Positions 17,462 to 26,744 are shown, counted from the first letter of the stretch. The stretch: 64,000 bases of DNA from Lachnoclostridium sp. An76 (GCF_002161355.1 NZ_NFHL01000007.1:1-64000); one strand, 5' to 3'. Notes: generated from the letters alone by a model not told the origin. Numbers and translations are program-made.

Positions 17462-17938
17462 ATGGACAGGGAAAAGGCGCTTCGTTTCCGGAAGACAGAA
17501 AAGCAGATCCGGGGATCTGTTCTGGCCCGGGGAGCTGCTCTGGTCTGGGGGATCTTTATTTTCATGACAGCATGCATGCTGCCCGGATGTGCCGTCCGCA
17601 TGCAGGGCACGGAGAAGATCCGGGAGCTGGAGTTTACAGTGTTGGATAAGGAGGACATTCCCCCGGAGCTGCAGCGTCTGATCGGGGAAAATAAGGAAAC
17701 GCCCTTTCAGTTGACTTATGCAGACCAGGGGAAGCTTTATATTGCAGAAGGTTATGGCCCGCAGCCGACCTCAGGATACAGCGTTGAGGTAACGGCGCTG
17801 TACGAAACGCAGGATGCGGTCCGCATGGAAACAAATCTCCTGGGACCTGGGAAAGGGGAGGAGACAAAAGAGAAAACCACATTCCCATATGTGGCCGTAG
17901 AGCTGGAATATATTGAAAAAGATGTCTTATTTGACTGA
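17462..17938 (+). CDS. PrcB-domain lipoprotein
   Basis: The chosen start, ATG 17462 after GAAAGAAGG, gives 158 residues. A basic N-terminus and a hydrophobic segment (GAALVWGIFIFMTACM) precede a lipobox-like LPGC near residue 43, so it is probably a lipoprotein, though the n-region is long. The C-terminal half resembles the PrcB C-terminal domain: PFQLTYADQGKLYIAEGYG, then SGYSVEVTALYETQDAV and FPYVAVELEY. In the founding case PrcB is a protease-complex subunit, and the role here is not known. The SPOCS-LysM gene follows after 30 bases, probably in the same transcript. Confidence 0.7.
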   Translation: MDREKALRFRKTEKQIRGSVLARGAALVWGIFIFMTACMLPGCAVRMQGTEKIRELEFTVLDKEDIPPELQRLIGENKETPFQLTYADQGKLYIAEGYGPQPTSGYSVEVTALYETQDAVRMETNLLGPGKGEETKEKTTFPYVAVELEYIEKDVLFD

Positions 17939-17968
17939 GTGTGAGAAAGGATCGACAGGAGGAGAGAG

Positions 17969-19528
17969 ATGGAACTGATCAAAAGACCGATTCATTATAC
18001 GCAGGAGGGGAAGAGTATCTTCGACCAGTTTTACCTGGATGAGGACTATAATGTACCTGAGCAGAAGGAGGATGTGAGAAGGATCATCCAGGGAAATGCA
18101 GAATGCAGGACCGAGGACATCCGACCGGTGGAAAACTATGTGAAAGTGACCGGAAAAATCTATTTCAGGATCCTTTACATGACTGCTTCCGTAGACTCTA
18201 AGCCGGCTGTGCTCGAGGGGAGTCTTCCGTTCGAGGAAATGGTTTACGCGGAGAGCGACGGGAACGAGACATTTTTTATCCGCAGCATGCGGACAGAATT
18301 TGCCGGGACAGTAGTCAATTCGAGAAAGCTAAGCCTGAGAGTGATGGCGGAGATGGAGATTGGAAGAGAGCGTCTGAGGGACGAGGAGCTGACAGAAGAT
18401 GTAGAGGGCCAGATCCCTGTTTACCGCAGGAAGGAGAAGCTGGATCTTCTGAAGCTGGCGGTCTCCGGGAAGGATACATACAGGATCAAAGAAGAGATCG
18501 TACTTCCCGGGACGAAGGAAAGTATCGGACAGGTACTGCTTACAGATATCGGAAGCCGTAAGCTGGATATCCGCCTGGGACAGGATGAGATCCTCCTGCG
18601 GGGCGAGCTCCTGGTCTTCTGTATGTATCTTTCCGCTGATGAAAAGGCGGACTGGATCGAGCAGAGCGTCCCCTATGAGGGGCGGATTTCCTGCGACGGC
18701 GTGACAGAAAGTATGTACCACCATATCCGGCATTCTCTCGAAGATACGCTCGCCGATGTCAGGCTGGATGAGGACGGGGAGATGCGCATCCTCGGGATCG
18801 AGGCGACCCTTGCGCTGCGCATGAATATCTATGAGGAAGAAGAGACAGAAGTGCTCCGGGATATGTATTCCCTGGAGCAGGTGTGCGAGTTTGACACGAG
18901 GGACGTCGTGTACGAGGAGCTCCTGATGCAGAACCAGTCCCGGTGCAAAGTCTCGGAGCGGCTGGCGCTCCCGGAATTAAAAGAAGATGTACTGCAGATC
19001 CTGCACAGTCAGGGGAGCATCCAGATGGAGAGCGAGCAGTATACAGAGGAAGGCATACGGGTAGAGGGGATCCTCCATCTGTCTTTCCTGTATCTGCGGG
19101 GAGATGATATGGAGCCTTACGGAAGCTGGCAGGGCATCCTGCCATTTTCCTATCTGATCGAATATCCGGATATGCCGGATCATGTGGAGAGCAGCCTGTC
19201 GAGCCATGTGGAACAGCTTGCCGTGACGCTGGCGGGAAGCGAGGCAGTGGAGGTAAAAGCAGTCCTGGCTTTTGATGTCTTCCTGAGGAAACAGATCCCC
19301 ATCGAGATGATCACGGATGTAAGGATGCGGCCGGCGGATAAAGAGGCAGCGGAAGAACGCCCGGGCATAGTGGGGCACATTGTACAGGCGGGAGAAGACC
19401 TGTGGAGCCTCGCGAAAAAATATATGACCACAGTGGAGGGGATCATGGAGATCAACGGGCTCGACAGCGAAAACGTAAGACCAGGTGATAAACTGTTGAT
19501 TTTGAAAGAAAATGTGAGTATACTGTAA
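17969..19528 (+). CDS. SPOCS (DUF3794) and LysM domain protein
   Basis: A 519-residue protein. The N-terminal and middle parts hold two or three DUF3794/SPOCS-type modules (IIQGNAECRTEDIRPVENYV near residues 40-58; a second similar segment around VRLDEDGEMRILGIEATLAL; a third around LKEDVLQILHSQGSIQM). The C-terminus is a LysM peptidoglycan-binding domain: IVQAGEDLWSLAKKYMTT and IMEINGLDSENVRPGDKLLI (about residues 467-512). The same architecture is known from clostridial spore-coat assembly proteins of the SpoVID/SafA type, so a sporulation role is likely but inferred. There is no signal peptide, consistent with action from the mother cell. AGGAGGAG precedes the ATG. Confidence 0.85.
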   Translation: MELIKRPIHYTQEGKSIFDQFYLDEDYNVPEQKEDVRRIIQGNAECRTEDIRPVENYVKVTGKIYFRILYMTASVDSKPAVLEGSLPFEEMVYAESDGNETFFIRSMRTEFAGTVVNSRKLSLRVMAEMEIGRERLRDEELTEDVEGQIPVYRRKEKLDLLKLAVSGKDTYRIKEEIVLPGTKESIGQVLLTDIGSRKLDIRLGQDEILLRGELLVFCMYLSADEKADWIEQSVPYEGRISCDGVTESMYHHIRHSLEDTLADVRLDEDGEMRILGIEATLALRMNIYEEEETEVLRDMYSLEQVCEFDTRDVVYEELLMQNQSRCKVSERLALPELKEDVLQILHSQGSIQMESEQYTEEGIRVEGILHLSFLYLRGDDMEPYGSWQGILPFSYLIEYPDMPDHVESSLSSHVEQLAVTLAGSEAVEVKAVLAFDVFLRKQIPIEMITDVRMRPADKEAAEERPGIVGHIVQAGEDLWSLAKKYMTTVEGIMEINGLDSENVRPGDKLLILKENVSIL

Positions 19529-19560
19529 GTACAATGTATACAACATACAGAAGAGGAAAA

Positions 19561-19616
19561 GGGGTCAGACCCCTTTTAAGAGGGGTCTGACCCCTCTTGG
19601 CAAAGTAATCAGAAAA
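19561..19616. repeat. GGGGTCAGACCCC palindromic repeat, copy 1
   Basis: Two adjacent 13-bp palindromes, GGGGTCAGACCCC (19561-19573) and GGGGTCTGACCCC (19582-19594), separated by TTTTAAGA. They are followed by TTGGCAAAGTAATCAGAAAA, which is also recognisable after copy 3 at 54550. The element lies between the SPOCS-LysM gene and ispE and may form a cruciform or RNA hairpin. Confidence 0.85.
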
Positions 19617-19639
19617 TTCAGAAAAAAGGGGAACTCAGG

Positions 19640-20527
19640 ATGAATCAGATTGAACTGAAAGCGCTGGCAAAGATCAATCTGGGGCTGGATGTACTTGGAA
19701 GACGGGAGAATGGCTATCATGATGTGAGGATGGTCATGCAGTCGATCTATCTGTACGACGAAGTGAAGATAGAAAAGACAGAAGCGCCGGGGATCACGCT
19801 GGCATCTAATTTAAGTTTCCTGCCAACGGGAGAGGGTAATATCGCGTATAAGGCTGCGAAGCTTTTAATGGAAGAGTTTCATATCCCTGCCGGGGTCAGG
19901 ATCACATTAAATAAGCATATCCCGGTGGCTGCGGGGCTTGCCGGCGGCAGCTCCAATGCGGCGGCGGTCCTGTTCGGGATGAACAGGATGTTCCGCCTGG
20001 GGCTGAAACAGGAGGAACTGATGGCAAGGGGAGTCCGCCTGGGCGCGGATGTCCCCTACTGCATCATGCGGGGCACTGTGCTCGCAGAGGGGATCGGTGA
20101 GGAGCTGAGCGTACTGCCGGCGATGCCGAAATGTACGGTCCTGATCGCGAAACCGCCGGTGAGCGTGTCCACAAAGGTCGTCTATGAAGCGCTGGATGCA
20201 AAGGAGATCGCGGAGCACCCGGACATCGACGGAATCATCGACGGGCTGGAGAAACACAGCTTAAAGCAGGTGGCAGCGTGCATGGGAAATGTGCTGGAAG
20301 ATGTGACGATCCCCATGCATCCGGTCATCGAGCAGATCAAGCAGGAAATGAAAGACGCGGGCGCCCTGAACGCGATGATGAGCGGGAGCGGGCCGACGGT
20401 GTTCGGACTGTTCGAGAGCAGGGCAGCGGCCCGCGAGGCACAGAGACGGATCAGAGAAAAGTCACTGACCAGGCAGGTGTATGTGACGAGTATACACAGT
20501 GTGAGGAGGGATCAGGATGCCAATTGA
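19640..20527 (+). CDS. ispE: 4-diphosphocytidyl-2-C-methyl-D-erythritol kinase
   Basis: A GHMP-family kinase of the MEP isoprenoid pathway that phosphorylates CDP-methylerythritol. The 295-residue length is typical. The N-terminus has LKALAKINLGLDVLGRRENGYH. The ATP-binding loop is PVAAGLAGGSSNAAAVL near 95-110, GADVPYCIMRGT follows, and MMSGSGPTVFGLF marks the C-terminal GHMP motif. RBS GGGGAACTCAGG precedes the ATG. The next gene's ATG lies inside its last codons, so the pair is coupled. Confidence 0.95.
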   Translation: MNQIELKALAKINLGLDVLGRRENGYHDVRMVMQSIYLYDEVKIEKTEAPGITLASNLSFLPTGEGNIAYKAAKLLMEEFHIPAGVRITLNKHIPVAAGLAGGSSNAAAVLFGMNRMFRLGLKQEELMARGVRLGADVPYCIMRGTVLAEGIGEELSVLPAMPKCTVLIAKPPVSVSTKVVYEALDAKEIAEHPDIDGIIDGLEKHSLKQVAACMGNVLEDVTIPMHPVIEQIKQEMKDAGALNAMMSGSGPTVFGLFESRAAAREAQRRIREKSLTRQVYVTSIHSVRRDQDAN

Positions 20528-21197
20528 TTTTGAAGTTACGATGAATGAATATCTCCCGCTCCGGGACGTCGTGTTCAATACACTGCGCAGGGCGATCCTG
20601 CGGGGAGAGCTGAAACCGGGCGAAAGGCTCATGGAGATCCAACTTGCAAACAAATTAGGGGTGAGCCGCACTCCGATCAGGGAGGCAATCCGTAAGCTTG
20701 AGCTGGAAGGTCTTGTCCTCATGATCCCGCGGAAGGGTGCGGAGGTGGCGGAGATCACGGAGAAAAACTTAAGGGATGTCCTGGAAGTGCGCTGTGCTCT
20801 GGAAGAGCTGGCAGTCCAGCTCGCATGCGACCGCATCGACCGGGAAGAGCTGGGCAAACTGCAGGCGGCGGCGGACCATTTCAGAGACGTGCTGGACAGT
20901 GACGACATCACTCTGATCGCGCAGGCGGACGAGGCGTTCCACGATGTGATCTTTACCGCTACAAATAACGGAAGGCTGATCCAGCTCCTGAATAATCTGC
21001 GGGAGCAGATGTACCGCTACCGGATCGAATACCTGAAAAAGAAAGAGTGTTATCCCCAGCTGCTGGCAGAGCACAGGTCGATCATAGAGGCGATCGAAAG
21101 CCACGACAAAGAGAAGGCGACCGCGATCACGGGCCAGCATATCAACAACCAGGTGGACACCGTGGTGGGGACACTGCGCCACAGGGACGAAGAATAG
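20517..21197 (+). CDS. GntR family transcriptional regulator (FCD type)
   Basis: A 226-residue regulator. The N-terminal winged helix is clear (VVFNTLRRAILRGELKPGER, then LANKLGVSRTPIREAIRKLE and GLVLMIPRKGAEV). The remainder is an all-helical FCD ligand-binding domain (VRCALEELAVQLA, ADEAFHDVIF, EHRSIIEAIESHD) with the His/Asp positions that usually bind a metal and a carboxylate ligand. The effector cannot be read from sequence. It overlaps the ispE end by 11 bases, a pairing more likely to reflect co-transcription than control of isoprenoid synthesis. Confidence 0.9.
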   Translation: MPIDFEVTMNEYLPLRDVVFNTLRRAILRGELKPGERLMEIQLANKLGVSRTPIREAIRKLELEGLVLMIPRKGAEVAEITEKNLRDVLEVRCALEELAVQLACDRIDREELGKLQAAADHFRDVLDSDDITLIAQADEAFHDVIFTATNNGRLIQLLNNLREQMYRYRIEYLKKKECYPQLLAEHRSIIEAIESHDKEKATAITGQHINNQVDTVVGTLRHRDEE

Positions 21198-21302
21198 AGA
21201 CCGCCTGTATAAAACTTCCATATCTGTCTATACTCTGGATATCTGAAAAAGATATTTGTGAAATGATATCAAAGAAAATGATCAGATATGGAGGAGATAC
21301 AT

Positions 21303-21959
21303 ATGGAAGGTTCTTATATTCAGACAATACAGAAGCGGGAGAGAAATATGGCATGGATCATCCTGCTCCTGGCAGCAGGCATAGCCATACTTCTCACAGG
21401 GATCCTGTGCCGGAGGGCAGATGCCGCCGTGCAGGCTGAGATGCAGGAGCATCTGGCGCAGGAGGTGCTGAGATTCCATGTCCTTGCCAACAGTGACAGC
21501 GATGCGGATCAGGCATTGAAACTGAAGGTGAGGGACTCAGTGCTGGGCTTCCTGGAAGAAACCATGCCGGAGATGGACGGCGCTTCCGGGACAGCAGCCT
21601 GGATGAGGGAGCACATCGATGACATCGAGGCGGTCAGCCGGGAGACTGTGGCAGCAGAAGGAGCGGATTATCCTGTCAGCGCCGCGGTCACGACCTGCTG
21701 GTTCCCGGACAGGACCTACGGTGACCTTACATTCCCGGCAGGGAACTACGAGGCGCTGCGCGTAGAGATCGGCGCCGCAGAGGGACATAACTGGTGGTGC
21801 GTGCTCTATCCGGGGCTCTGCTTTCTGGACTCCGCCAATGCGGTCGTGCCGGAAGAGGGCAGAGAGAAGCTTAAGAATGTTTTGACAGAAGAGGAGTATT
21901 CCAGGATAACAGCCACATCAGATTTTAAAGTGAGCTGGTTTTTCTGGCAAAGGAAATAG
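21303..21959 (+). CDS. spoIIR: Stage II sporulation protein R
   Basis: SpoIIR is the forespore-secreted signal that activates SpoIIGA to process pro-sigma-E in the mother cell. The start ATG 21303 follows GGAGGAGATACAT; the in-frame ATG at 21288 contains the Shine-Dalgarno itself and is rejected. An N-terminal membrane segment (MAWIILLLAAGIAILLTGIL) precedes the conserved body, with LRFHVLANSDSDADQALKLK, VRDSVLGFLEE, YPVSAAVTTCWFPDRTYGD, FPAGNYEALRVEIG and NWWCVLYPGLCF. About 218 residues, normal for the family. It is a good marker that the organism sporulates. Confidence 0.93.
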   Translation: MEGSYIQTIQKRERNMAWIILLLAAGIAILLTGILCRRADAAVQAEMQEHLAQEVLRFHVLANSDSDADQALKLKVRDSVLGFLEETMPEMDGASGTAAWMREHIDDIEAVSRETVAAEGADYPVSAAVTTCWFPDRTYGDLTFPAGNYEALRVEIGAAEGHNWWCVLYPGLCFLDSANAVVPEEGREKLKNVLTEEEYSRITATSDFKVSWFFWQRK

Positions 21960-21961
21960 CA

Positions 21962-23158
21962 ATGACAGAATTTTTGGTAAGACATTTTATAAAGGATTAT
22001 AAAGACGTGGAGAAGATATCCGTGCGGACGGCATATGGGGTGCTCGCCAGCATTGTGGGTATCTTCTGTAATGTGTTTCTTTTTATTGTAAAATTTATCG
22101 TGGGCCTGGTGCTCCACAGCGTTTCCGTCACAGCGGATGCATTTAACAACCTGTCCGACGCAGGATCATCTATCATCAGCTTTGTGGGCGTGAAGATGGC
22201 GGAGAAGCCGGCGGACAGAGACCATCCTTTCGGGCATGGCAGGATCGAATATATCGCGGCTCTGATCGTGTCTTTCCTTGTGCTGGAAGTGGGGTTCACC
22301 TTCCTGAAAGATTCCTTCAGCAAGATATGGACGCCGGAGACGCTGAATTTCCAGGCTGTGTCCGTTGTCATCCTGATCCTGTCGGTGGCTGTGAAGCTCT
22401 GGCTGGGGATGTTCAACAGAAAGCTCGGGCAGAAGATCGATTCCAAGGTGATGATGGCAGTCTTTACGGATTCCATGGGTGATGTGATCACTACGGGAGC
22501 CACGATCCTTTCTATCGTCTTTTTCGGCGTCACAGGGATCAATATCGACGGTTTTGTCGGAGTCGGGGTAGCACTTGTAGTCATGTGGGCAGGTGTGGGC
22601 ATCGCGAAGGACACGCTGGAACCTCTGATCGGCGAGGCGATCGACCCGGAAGTCTATGACCAGATCAAGAAATTCGTGGAGAGTTACGACGGGATCGCGG
22701 GTACCCACGACCTGATCGTACACAATTACGGCCCGGGGCGGAGCATGGCTTCTATCCACGCGGAGGTGCCGAATGATGTGGATATCGGACAGTCTCATGA
22801 GATCATTGACCGGATCGAGAGGGAGGCGTCAAAACAGCTCGGGATTTTCCTTGTCATACATATGGACCCTGTTGAGATGAAGGATGAGAGAGTGCTCCGT
22901 ATCCGTGAGAAAGTGGAAAAAATATTAAAGGAAATGGACCCGTCGTGCAGTATCCATGATTTCCGGGTCGTACACGGAGAAGCGCAGAGCAATCTTATTT
23001 TTGATATGGTGATCCCCATTGAATATGACGAGAAGACGAGAGAAGAGCTCCCGGTCAGGCTGGCGGAGAGGATCAAAGAAGCGGATCCCAGGTATGAGTG
23101 TGTGATAACAGTGGATTATGATTACGTGGCAAAGCCGGAAGAAGGACCGGAGAAATAA
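21962..23158 (+). CDS. Cation diffusion facilitator transporter
   Basis: A 398-residue CDF/CzcD-type exporter, probably of zinc, iron or manganese, working as a proton antiporter in the membrane. About six hydrophobic segments occupy the first ~210 residues. The metal-site motifs are SVTADAFNNLSDAGSS in TM2 and DHPFGHGRIEY before TM3, with FTDSMGDVITTGA in TM5. The C-terminal cytoplasmic domain (AEVPNDVDIGQSHEIIDRIE, LVIHMDP) is longer than in minimal CDFs. It begins 2 bases after the spoIIR stop, without obvious functional linkage. Confidence 0.9.
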   Translation: MTEFLVRHFIKDYKDVEKISVRTAYGVLASIVGIFCNVFLFIVKFIVGLVLHSVSVTADAFNNLSDAGSSIISFVGVKMAEKPADRDHPFGHGRIEYIAALIVSFLVLEVGFTFLKDSFSKIWTPETLNFQAVSVVILILSVAVKLWLGMFNRKLGQKIDSKVMMAVFTDSMGDVITTGATILSIVFFGVTGINIDGFVGVGVALVVMWAGVGIAKDTLEPLIGEAIDPEVYDQIKKFVESYDGIAGTHDLIVHNYGPGRSMASIHAEVPNDVDIGQSHEIIDRIEREASKQLGIFLVIHMDPVEMKDERVLRIREKVEKILKEMDPSCSIHDFRVVHGEAQSNLIFDMVIPIEYDEKTREELPVRLAERIKEADPRYECVITVDYDYVAKPEEGPEK

Positions 23159-23181
23159 ACCAGGCAGAGGAGTGCAGCAGT

Positions 23182-23904
23182 ATGCAGAGAGCAGAAAACA
23201 ACAGCTATGAATTTGAAGCAAGAGTCAGGTACAGCGAGATCGGCCACAGGGGGACAATGACCATTCCGGCGCTGATCAACTATTTTCAGGATTGCAGCAC
23301 ATTCCATTCGGAAACAGTGGGGCTGGGGATGGAGCATCTCAGGCAGGAGAAAAAAGCATGGGTGCTTTCCTACTGGCAGATCGTGGTCGGACGATGCCCG
23401 AAGCTCTGCGAGAAGATCACAGTGGGCACCTTTGCCACAGAATTCAAAGGACTCTTCGGAAACCGTAACTTTTATATGAAGGATGAGGCGGGAAATGTGA
23501 CTGCCTGTGCGAATTCCATCTGGGTGTTCATGGATCTGGAGAAGGGGCGCCCCTGCCGCCCGGCGGAAGGGGATATCGCCCCCTACGGCGTGCATGAGCC
23601 CCTGGACATGCCCTACGAAGGGCGGAAGATCACTGTGCCGGAGGAGCTGGAAGACAGAGAACCTTTCCCTGTGAGAAAATACCATATCGACACAAACGAG
23701 CATGTGAATAACTGCCAGTATGTCCAGATGGCGCTGGAAATGCTCCCGGCGGACCCGGACGTGAGGCAGGTGAGAGTGGATTACAGGAAATCCGCCGTAC
23801 TCGGAGATATGATCTTCCCCAGGACGGCAAAGACGCAGGAAGGCTATATCGTGGAACTCTGCGATGAAAAAAGCGCGCCGTACGCGGTCGTGGAACTGAG
23901 ATGA
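23182..23904 (+). CDS. Acyl-ACP thioesterase
   Basis: A 240-residue double hot-dog protein of the acyl-ACP thioesterase family (PF01643) that releases fatty acids from acyl carrier protein. The N-terminal domain has VRYSEIGHRGTMTIPALINY and FQDCSTFHSETVGLG. The C-terminal half has the conserved YHIDTNEHVNNCQYVQMALE with the catalytic Asn/His near residues 171-175, and VRVDYRKSAVLGD. The next gene starts 11 bases on, giving a short run with two other acyl-handling proteins. Confidence 0.92.
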   Translation: MQRAENNSYEFEARVRYSEIGHRGTMTIPALINYFQDCSTFHSETVGLGMEHLRQEKKAWVLSYWQIVVGRCPKLCEKITVGTFATEFKGLFGNRNFYMKDEAGNVTACANSIWVFMDLEKGRPCRPAEGDIAPYGVHEPLDMPYEGRKITVPEELEDREPFPVRKYHIDTNEHVNNCQYVQMALEMLPADPDVRQVRVDYRKSAVLGDMIFPRTAKTQEGYIVELCDEKSAPYAVVELR

Positions 23905-23914
23905 TGGAGATACG

Positions 23915-24892
23915 ATGACAAAGGCAGTAAGAGCGATCCTTCAGGCGCTGTCCTACGGCAATATCGAGGTGGAGTCCGCGCGGCGCCTGGCGGATCTCAA
24001 AAAACTGGATCCCATGCGGATCTTTCTGAAAAAACTGGATACGGAAATCTACAACGGCAGCTATAAAGTCCCGGTACGCCTGTATTTCCCGGACGAGAAA
24101 GCGGCAGTGAGCGAGAGGGCACCTGTAAGCGGGAACGGGGCTGTATCGGAAGAGGAAAATTGGGATCCCGGGGTGATCCTCTTCTTCCATGGCGGTGGAT
24201 GGACCACGGAGAGCGTAGAGACTTACGACAGGGTATGCTCCAGGATGGCACAGTCCACCGGGCGGTTTGTCCTGTCCGCAGAATACCGCCTTGCGCCGGA
24301 ACACAGATTCCCCGACGGGTTTGAGGACTGCTATGCAGTGGCTGAGGCGCTTTTCGGCGGGAAGATCCTGCCCGGGCTCGATCCCAGGCGGATCACGGTC
24401 ATGGGGGACAGCGCAGGCGGAAACCTGGCTGCCGCTGTGTGTATGAAAGCAAGGGATACCGGGGACTTTTCCCCGGCGAGACAGATCCTGATCTATCCTG
24501 CGCTCTACAATTGTTATACAGAGGATTCGCCCTATGAGTCTGTGAGGACAAACGGTACGGGATATCTGCTGACAAGCGTAAAGATGGAAGATTATGTAAA
24601 GCTCTATGCCCGCACGGAGGAGGACAGGCTGGACCCGTATTTCGCCCCGCTTCTGGCGGAGGATTTTTCCGGCCTTCCGGATACGCTCATACTTACAGCG
24701 GAGTTTGATCCTTTGAGAGATGAGGGGGAAGACTACGGGCGCAAGCTGAGAGAAGCGGGATGCCGGGTGAGGGTGGAGAGGATAGAAGGAGCGCTCCACG
24801 GGTATTTTGCGCTGGGGATACAGCAGTTTTATGTACAGGAGAGCTTCCGTCATATCAACCGCTTCCTGAGTGTGGAGCAGGCACTGTTATAG
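23915..24892 (+). CDS. Alpha/beta hydrolase, HSL family esterase
   Basis: A 325-residue serine esterase/lipase of the hormone-sensitive-lipase type, without signal peptide. The oxyanion motif HGGGW is at about residue 92, the nucleophile motif GDSAGGN at 165, an acid region EFDPLRDEGEDY near 267, and a catalytic His in GALHGYF near 296. AEYRLAPEHRFPDGFEDCY is typical of the family. Substrate is probably a short- or medium-chain acyl ester, by family only. It lies between an acyl-ACP thioesterase and an acyltransferase. Confidence 0.9.
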   Translation: MTKAVRAILQALSYGNIEVESARRLADLKKLDPMRIFLKKLDTEIYNGSYKVPVRLYFPDEKAAVSERAPVSGNGAVSEEENWDPGVILFFHGGGWTTESVETYDRVCSRMAQSTGRFVLSAEYRLAPEHRFPDGFEDCYAVAEALFGGKILPGLDPRRITVMGDSAGGNLAAAVCMKARDTGDFSPARQILIYPALYNCYTEDSPYESVRTNGTGYLLTSVKMEDYVKLYARTEEDRLDPYFAPLLAEDFSGLPDTLILTAEFDPLRDEGEDYGRKLREAGCRVRVERIEGALHGYFALGIQQFYVQESFRHINRFLSVEQALL

Positions 24893-24913
24893 AAGAGAGA
24901 GGAGGGAGCAGCA

Positions 24914-26725
24914 GTGAGGGAAAAAAGAAAGAGCCAGTGGAGAAAACTGGACAATGCGGCGCAGGCGTTCCCCGCGGCCACGGGGAAAAAGGATACAAGA
25001 GTTTTCCGCTTTTACTGTACTCTGAGAGAAGAGGTTCAGGAAGGCATCCTTCAGAAGGCGCTGGACCTGACGCTGGAGAAATACCCGCTCTTCCTCTCAG
25101 TCCTCAGGAAAGGAGTGTTCTGGTTCTACATGGAGCCCAGGGATATCCCGGCGGAAGTGCGCCCGGAAAACCGTCCCCCGTGCAGCAGGATCTATGTGCC
25201 GGATCAGAAGAAGCTGCTCTTTGAAGTGACATACCACAAAAACAGGATTAATTTTGAAGTGTTCCACGGGCTGACCGACGGCACCGGGGCGATGAACTTC
25301 CTGAAAGAGCTTGTGCGGAATTATCTGATGCAGGCCCATCCGGGAGAGGACTTCCCGGAGGTGGACAATGGAGATGAACTGACGCAGAACGATTATGAGG
25401 AGGACAGCTTCTCCCAGTATTATACAGGGAAAAAGAAGAAGACAGCGAAGTCAAAGCCCGCGTTTCAGATGAAGGGAGAACGCCTGGAACAGGAAGAAAT
25501 GGAGATCACGGAGCTGACACTGTCCGCCCGTGAGGTCCACGCGAAAGCGAGAGAGTACGGCGTGTCAGTGACCGCCTTCCTTGCGGCGGCTCTCCTCTAT
25601 GCGATCTATGAGGAGGTCCCCAGGAGCAGGCTGAAAAAGCCGGTGTCGCTGATGATCCCCGTGAATCTGAGAAATTTTTTCCCGTCGGAGTCCATGACGA
25701 ATTTCTGGAGCTGGATCGAGACCGCCCAGACGCTCGGGGAAAATGCCAGCCTCGAAGATGTGGTCAGCAGGATGAAAGAAGCGTTCGGAAAAGATGCACT
25801 AAGGGAAGAGATATCGTGCCGCATGAATGACCTGGTCCGCCTGGAGAAAAATCCCTTCCTGCGAGCGGTGCCTCTTGAGATCAAAAATCTTTTCCTCATG
25901 GCGGGAACGACGCTTGGCGGACGCAGTGTGACAGCAGTGTATTCCAATATCGGGCGCATCCGGATGCCTGAGGGATATGAGCGGTATATTAAACGGTTCG
26001 GATTCTTCGCCAGCACGGATAAGCTCCAGCTCTGTTCCTGCTCGTATGGGGACGCGCTGGTACTGGGGTTTACCTCAAAGATCATGAATTCCAATATCTG
26101 CCGCAATTTCGTGAATATACTCAAAGGGCAGGGCATCGCCTGCCGGGTGGAAGAAAATGATTTCCCGGGATACCGGGAGAAGCCTTCACGGTCTGCGCTC
26201 ATGGGCCTGCGCATCTTTACCTTTACCTGCACTGTGGCAGTTGTGGTCTGCTGGATGCTCGATTACCTGCTCACGCCGGGCGCCTGGTGGGCCGGATATG
26301 TGACGGGCGGGGTGTTCTGTACATGGCTGCTGATCATGGTGGGGTTCCGCAAGAGGAAAAACCCGCTCAAAAACGGGATGTGGCAGCTTACGATCGTGTC
26401 CGCGGGCGCTGTGCTTTGGGATATATTTACCGGCTGGCTTGGATGGTCCGTGGATTATGTTATCCCTCTCGCCGCACTGGTGACCCTGCTGTCCATGGTG
26501 ATCGTGTCCGCGGCGTGCAGGATGGAGGCGGCGGAGTATCTGTTCTATCTGGCGCAGGCAGGGGCGTTCGGGCTGATCCCGTTTATCCTGCTCGCGGCGG
26601 GCGTGGTATCTGTTCCGTATCCATCCGTGATCTGCGCGGGCGTGAGCCTTCTGTTCCTGCTCGGGCTCGTTATATTTAAAGGGAAAGAGTTTGTAAGAGA
26701 AATAAAGAAGAAATTCCGTGTGTGA
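24914..26725 (+). CDS. Condensation-fold acyltransferase with C-terminal membrane domain
   Basis: A 603-residue protein beginning at GTG 24914 after GGAGGGAGCA. The first ~420 residues resemble the chloramphenicol-acetyltransferase/condensation superfamily (alcohol acetyltransferase or wax-ester-synthase type). The key motif HGLTDGTGA (HxxxDG) sits near residue 118, with VSVTAFLAAALLYAIYEEVP and LMIPVNLRNFFPSESMTNFW further on. The C-terminal ~180 residues are five or six membrane helices (DUF6320-like). A membrane-tethered O-acyltransferase acting after the upstream thioesterase and esterase is plausible, but the acceptor is unknown. The fusion itself is seen in the sequence. Confidence 0.75.
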   Translation: MREKRKSQWRKLDNAAQAFPAATGKKDTRVFRFYCTLREEVQEGILQKALDLTLEKYPLFLSVLRKGVFWFYMEPRDIPAEVRPENRPPCSRIYVPDQKKLLFEVTYHKNRINFEVFHGLTDGTGAMNFLKELVRNYLMQAHPGEDFPEVDNGDELTQNDYEEDSFSQYYTGKKKKTAKSKPAFQMKGERLEQEEMEITELTLSAREVHAKAREYGVSVTAFLAAALLYAIYEEVPRSRLKKPVSLMIPVNLRNFFPSESMTNFWSWIETAQTLGENASLEDVVSRMKEAFGKDALREEISCRMNDLVRLEKNPFLRAVPLEIKNLFLMAGTTLGGRSVTAVYSNIGRIRMPEGYERYIKRFGFFASTDKLQLCSCSYGDALVLGFTSKIMNSNICRNFVNILKGQGIACRVEENDFPGYREKPSRSALMGLRIFTFTCTVAVVVCWMLDYLLTPGAWWAGYVTGGVFCTWLLIMVGFRKRKNPLKNGMWQLTIVSAGAVLWDIFTGWLGWSVDYVIPLAALVTLLSMVIVSAACRMEAAEYLFYLAQAGAFGLIPFILLAAGVVSVPYPSVICAGVSLLFLLGLVIFKGKEFVREIKKKFRV

Positions 26726-26744
26726 CCCCGGAGGATCATCGGCC

